DNA of 64,000 nucleotides from Bacteroidales bacterium (GTDB lineage Bacteria; Bacteroidota; Bacteroidia; Bacteroidales; UBA932): assembly GCA_011620605.1 (NCBI GenBank), contig WOYW01000016.1, forward strand, positions 124,001-188,000, read 5' to 3'. How positions within the stretch are numbered: position 1 is the first letter of the stretch; the number at the start of each line of letters is the position of its first letter. This document shows positions 61,065-64,000 of the stretch, piece after piece. Both the position numbers and the translations under genes were made by a program. Below the pieces are notes generated by a model that was not told the origin of the DNA, made no database searches, and was given only the letters and a program-made list of their open reading frames with translations.

Positions 61065-62317
61065 TCCCTTTTTTCAACGCGGTACAGCTTATCTGAACGT
61101 CTTAATTTTTGCCCTACCGGGACCGAACAAACAGCTCCCTGAGGTGCTGTCTGAACAGGCACGTCGTCCAGGCGTATCTCCCTTACGGTATCTTCCACAA
61201 CTCCCGTAGTCGGTCCTATGATCATGATCCTGTCTCCCACATGTAAGGGGGCCGTTTCTACTTTTAACTCGGCAATCCCGGAACGGGAAAAATAATTGGT
61301 AACACGGGCTATGTATACTTTTTTTTCAGTTGCCTGGTTGCCGTATGCATCACTCCACTCTCCAAGCTTCCGGCCCAGGTAATAACCGCCCCAAAACCCC
61401 CGGTTGAAAACCGTTTTTAATTGTGTTTCCAGTTCTTTGCCCAGTTCCGGAGTATAGGTTCCGTCCAAAATCGCACGGACTCCTTTTGTGTAGACCTCAA
61501 CAGTCGTTTTTACATATTCCGGGGAACGGGCACGGCCCTCAATTTTCAGAACTTCTATGCCCGCTTCCAGGATCTTGTCCAGGAAGGTAACTGTACACAG
61601 GTCTTTAGGAGACATAATGTATTTGTTGTCCACCTCCAGTGCTGCTCCCGTTTCATTGTCCGTTACCGTATAGGAACGGCGGCATATCTGGTAACACGAT
61701 CCCCGGTTTGCCGACTTGTTGTATTCGTGGAGACTCAGGTAACATTTGCCCGAAACGGCCATGCAGAGTGCCCCGTGGCAGAAAAGTTCCAGTTTGATCC
61801 GTTTCCCCGACGGTCCGGTGATGTTTCGTTCCCTTACCCGACTGGCAATTGCGCCTATCTGATCCAGGGTGAGTTCCCTGGCCAAAACGATTACATCGGC
61901 ATAACGGGCAAAAAAAGCCAGTGCTTCTATATTGGAAACATTCAGCTGGGTGGAAATATGCACTTCAATGTCCAGGGACCGGGCTTCCAGGATAGCCGCC
62001 ATGTCGGAAGCGATCACGGCTGTTATACCTGCTTCTTTAGCCGTCCTTAGCAGGTCTTTCAGATCCTGCATGTCCTGATCGTAAAAGATGGTGTTTACCG
62101 TCAGGTAGGATCGTATTTGGTGTTTCCTGCAAAAGGCCACAATTTCCGGAAGGTCTTCCTCGGAAAAATTATGGGCGGCGTGTGCTCTCATGTTCAGCTT
62201 CCCTACTCCCAGGTACACCGATCCCGCACCTGCCTGCGCAGCAGCGGTAAGTGAGGCCCAGTTCCCTGCGGGGGCCATAATTTCAGGATTAATTTCTTTC
62301 AATAAACGAGATGACAT
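61061..62317 (-). CDS. Peptidase U32-family protein
   Basis: The 418-residue protein has the U32 signature ELFCHGALCMAVSGKC, followed by RGSCYQICRR and LEAGIEVLKIEGRARSPEY. Family members (YhbU, RlhA, TrhP) hydroxylate RNA or act as collagenase-like peptidases. Here a tRNA/rRNA modification role is more likely than peptidase. It overlaps the GT9 gene by 29 bases, although starting at Met14 (62278) would remove the overlap. It is convergent with ctlX (4-base overlap). Confidence 0.9.
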   Translation of the reverse strand: MSSRLLKEINPEIMAPAGNWASLTAAAQAGAGSVYLGVGKLNMRAHAAHNFSEEDLPEIVAFCRKHQIRSYLTVNTIFYDQDMQDLKDLLRTAKEAGITAVIASDMAAILEARSLDIEVHISTQLNVSNIEALAFFARYADVIVLARELTLDQIGAIASRVRERNITGPSGKRIKLELFCHGALCMAVSGKCYLSLHEYNKSANRGSCYQICRRSYTVTDNETGAALEVDNKYIMSPKDLCTVTFLDKILEAGIEVLKIEGRARSPEYVKTTVEVYTKGVRAILDGTYTPELGKELETQLKTVFNRGFWGGYYLGRKLGEWSDAYGNQATEKKVYIARVTNYFSRSGIAELKVETAPLHVGDRIMIIGPTTGVVEDTVREIRLDDVPVQTAPQGAVCSVPVGQKLRRSDKLYRVEKRD

Positions 62318-63272
62318 CTTCTACCGAAATTTTTTCCATACATTCATACGTTCCTTTCCAACAGGGTTTTGCCCCGAAAACTGAACAAGGCCGGCATTCC
62401 AAAGAATCTTGTATGGCCCGCCGCGGATCCTGCCGCCATCCGTAAAAACCGGCTTTCGGGTGGGTAGCTCCCCAAATGGAAATGACGGGAATGCCTACCG
62501 CCGAGGCAAAATGCATATTGGCCGAGTCCATGCTTATCATCACATCCAGCTCCCTGATCACAGACAACTCCCCGGCAAATCCGTTTTTGTTTTCTCCGGC
62601 AACAACAATGCGGGTATTGTCCTTTGCCCATTCTTGCAGGATCCTGTTCTCTTCAGGACCTCCTCCGAACAAATAAACGGCGGTTCCCTGTCCGGCCAAA
62701 TGGTTTACTATACAGCGCATACGCTCCAAAGGCCATTGTTTCCCACGATGACGCGCAAACGGAGCTACTCCTGCTTTTTTCCAGGGGCCTTTTTCCAGGG
62801 GTATTGTATTGGAGTCTTTTAGCGAGGGTATGGCAAATCCCAGCCTTTCCAGGGTTTGTGCATACCTTCTGTACATGGGAATTAACGGGAGCGCTTTTAC
62901 CGGATCTTTGAGCAAACGCCTGCGGGATCGTCTTCCCTTATGCAGGTAAACAACGGGGTATCCTGCAAAAAACAAAAGAGTTCGTAAAACAGACGTTCTG
63001 ATAACACTGTGAAGATCAGCTATATGTGTAGGGTGCAGATGCAAAAATTGCCTGAGCATCTTATAAAGGGGCTGTTTTTTGTCTACGGCAAACAGCTTCA
63101 GATTGGGAACCCCGTCGAATAACGGCGCAAGCAATCCGGGTCCCGCCAGGGTAAATTGCACGGCCGGGTTATCACGTGCGCAGGCTTTCAACACGACCGA
63201 GGCAATGGCAACATCTCCGAGTGCTGAAAAACGTAAACAAAGTACATGCGGTGTTTTATTTCCCTTTTGCAT
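62289..63272 (-). CDS. Glycosyltransferase family 9 (heptosyltransferase-like)
   Basis: The 327-residue protein starts LRFSALGDVAIASVVLK, the GT9 start, and has HIADLHSVIRT, PFARHRGKQWPLERM, SMDSANMHFASAVGIPVISIWGATHP, the GT9 C-terminal donor site. Such enzymes add heptose-like sugars to lipopolysaccharide core. It overlaps DUF4254 by 17 bases, and both lie in a minus-strand run with the U32 gene. Exact sugar and acceptor are unknown. Confidence 0.9.
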   Translation of the reverse strand: MQKGNKTPHVLCLRFSALGDVAIASVVLKACARDNPAVQFTLAGPGLLAPLFDGVPNLKLFAVDKKQPLYKMLRQFLHLHPTHIADLHSVIRTSVLRTLLFFAGYPVVYLHKGRRSRRRLLKDPVKALPLIPMYRRYAQTLERLGFAIPSLKDSNTIPLEKGPWKKAGVAPFARHRGKQWPLERMRCIVNHLAGQGTAVYLFGGGPEENRILQEWAKDNTRIVVAGENKNGFAGELSVIRELDVMISMDSANMHFASAVGIPVISIWGATHPKAGFYGWRQDPRRAIQDSLECRPCSVFGAKPCWKGTYECMEKISVEDVISFIERN

Positions 63273-63867
63273 ACAAAACAGGATTTAGGAAGGGGTCATT
63301 GTACATTTTCATCTGTTTGTACAACTTCATGTATTTTTTTCCTGCTTTCAGGTCTGAAAACAATTGATCAATGGCTCCGGAAAGATCCTTGCGCTGAAGG
63401 GTCAGAATCTCCCATTTATCCCGGCAGGAAAGGGCTTTGGGTGAATCATTCCGCTTTGCTTCAATCTGCATATGGAATATTTTCAGGGCAAGTATAGATA
63501 AACGGTCAATCGCCCATGCCGGTGTTTCCGTATTCAGAATGGCACCGGGTAAACGTGGCACCCCTGAAAATTCACGGTAAAAGAGATCGTCCAGTTGTTC
63601 CACCAGATCGGTTCGTTCCTGGTTGGACGCATCTATCCTGCGTTTTAAACGTAGGGCTTCTTCCGGGTCAATGGCAGGATCACGGATCAGGTCTTCCAGA
63701 TGCCATTGTACGTTATCAATCCAGTTTTTTCTGTACAGTAAATGTTCTGTTGAAGGGTCGGGCCAGGGATTTCGGCACAAAGCATCTACGTTGTCTTCTT
63801 TATGGTAATCTTTTATGACTTTGTCAAAGATCCGGTTGCAATGTTCGCTGAATGAATAGGTGTCCAT
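63256..63867 (-). CDS. DUF4254 protein
   Basis: The 203-residue protein has the phrases YHKEDNVDALCRNPWPDPSTEHLLYRKNWIDN near the start, then RRIDASNQERTDLVEQLDDLF and NTETPAWAIDRLSILALKIFHM. DUF4254 genes are usually next to GT9 glycosyltransferases in Bacteroidota, as here, so a part in polysaccharide or lipid A-core assembly is likely. Its biochemical role is unknown. It follows the partial polyprenyl synthetase gene by 1 base. Confidence 0.87.
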   Translation of the reverse strand: MDTYSFSEHCNRIFDKVIKDYHKEDNVDALCRNPWPDPSTEHLLYRKNWIDNVQWHLEDLIRDPAIDPEEALRLKRRIDASNQERTDLVEQLDDLFYREFSGVPRLPGAILNTETPAWAIDRLSILALKIFHMQIEAKRNDSPKALSCRDKWEILTLQRKDLSGAIDQLFSDLKAGKKYMKLYKQMKMYNDPFLNPVLYAKGK

Positions 63868-63868
63868 G

Positions 63869-64000
63869 TTACCGTTTTCTGTTCACCAGGCTTTGAATGT
63901 ATTCTTTCAATACTTCTGTTCTGCCTTTATGCGGATTAACTGTGTCCAGAATTTCCAAGGCGTCTTCCATATAACGGCTCACCCGCTCTTCTGCCGCCTG
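63869..64000 (-). CDS. C-terminal end of a probable polyprenyl synthetase
   Basis: Only the last 43 codons are in the window: RVSRYMEDALEILDTVNP, then TEVLKEYIQSLVNRKR and a TAA at 63869-63871. The VNRKR ending and the preceding helix are typical of the last helix of polyprenyl (octaprenyl/solanesyl) diphosphate synthases, but with so few residues the call is tentative. The TAA lies 1 base before the DUF4254 start. Confidence 0.45.
   Translation of the reverse strand, partial: QAAEERVSRYMEDALEILDTVNPHKGRTEVLKEYIQSLVNRKR

Noticed and set aside
1-64000. Prophage, integrative element or intact insertion sequence
   Set aside because: No integrase, transposase, terminase, capsid, relaxase or direct-repeat pair at a tRNA is recognisable. 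The tRNA at 46.2 kb has no flanking integrase.

Overview
The window is chromosomal DNA of a member of the Bacteroidota, most likely the order Bacteroidales. The evidence is a fimbrillin/Mfa-type fimbrial operon, FISUMP domains, DUF3575, DUF4254 and DUF5684 proteins, many type II signal peptides, and promoters of the Bacteroidetes form (TTTG, about 19-20 nt, TAnnTTTG). The species cannot be named from the sequence. There is no rRNA, CRISPR array, phage or intact transposase. Both ends cut genes: an MBL-fold hydrolase on the left and a probable polyprenyl synthetase on the right.

Layout. 1-6.5 kb: MBL hydrolase, asnA, then a fatty-acid operon fabH-fabK-fabF-fabZ. 7.2-12.3 kb (minus): fimbrial operon (DUF3575, fimbrillin, Mfa2/FimB-like anchor, large FISUMP-ended subunit). 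13.0-13.9 kb: two gene remnants around a zinc-ribbon protein. 14.0-24.8 kb (plus): one long co-directional run that starts with a lipid head-group module (CDP-alcohol phosphotransferase, TauE/SafE permease, CdsA-like cytidylyltransferase, dolichol/phytol-kinase-like protein), continues with secreted lipoproteins and an M6 metallopeptidase, and ends with a HemN-like radical SAM enzyme, a broken SDR and a broken ERG4/ERG24-type sterol reductase. 24.8-35 kb: mixed housekeeping (Tpx, a MEMO1-AMMECR1 fusion with its radical SAM partner, YjbQ, CPBP protease, OsmC, two SDRs, DUF5684, GNAT), with decayed PhzF, nuclease, CobO/BtuR and aspartic-protease genes between them. 36.0-42.0 kb: a nine-gene arsenic operon. 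42.0-44.5 kb: a membrane protein / winged-helix / CreD cassette with a 21-bp inverted-repeat family on both sides. 44.4-46.0 kb: a broken fimbrillin-FISUMP gene. 46.2-49.8 kb: a CAU-anticodon tRNA and the str operon rpsL-rpsG-fusA-rpsJ. 49.9-58.9 kb (minus): an ECF sigma / anti-sigma unit followed by two unknown paralogues, a large gluzincin-barrel protein and a YfcC-type transporter, with a PrsW-family protease next to it. 59-64 kb: rocD-ctlX, a U32 protein, a family 9 glycosyltransferase, DUF4254 and the partial synthetase.

The most striking overall property is gene decay. At least eight recognisable genes are broken by lost start codons, frameshifts, in-frame stops or large internal deletions. 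Several frameshifts lie in homopolymers and could be sequencing errors. The internal deletions in the PhzF, nuclease and CobO genes cannot be explained that way, so genuine reduction is the better reading.

The best candidates for undescribed biology are: the lipid-module to sterol-reductase run; the sigma/anti-sigma/PrsW neighbourhood with its twin membrane proteins and gluzincin-propeller-barrel protein; and the palindromic 21-bp repeat family that has rewritten the ends of the genes next to it.
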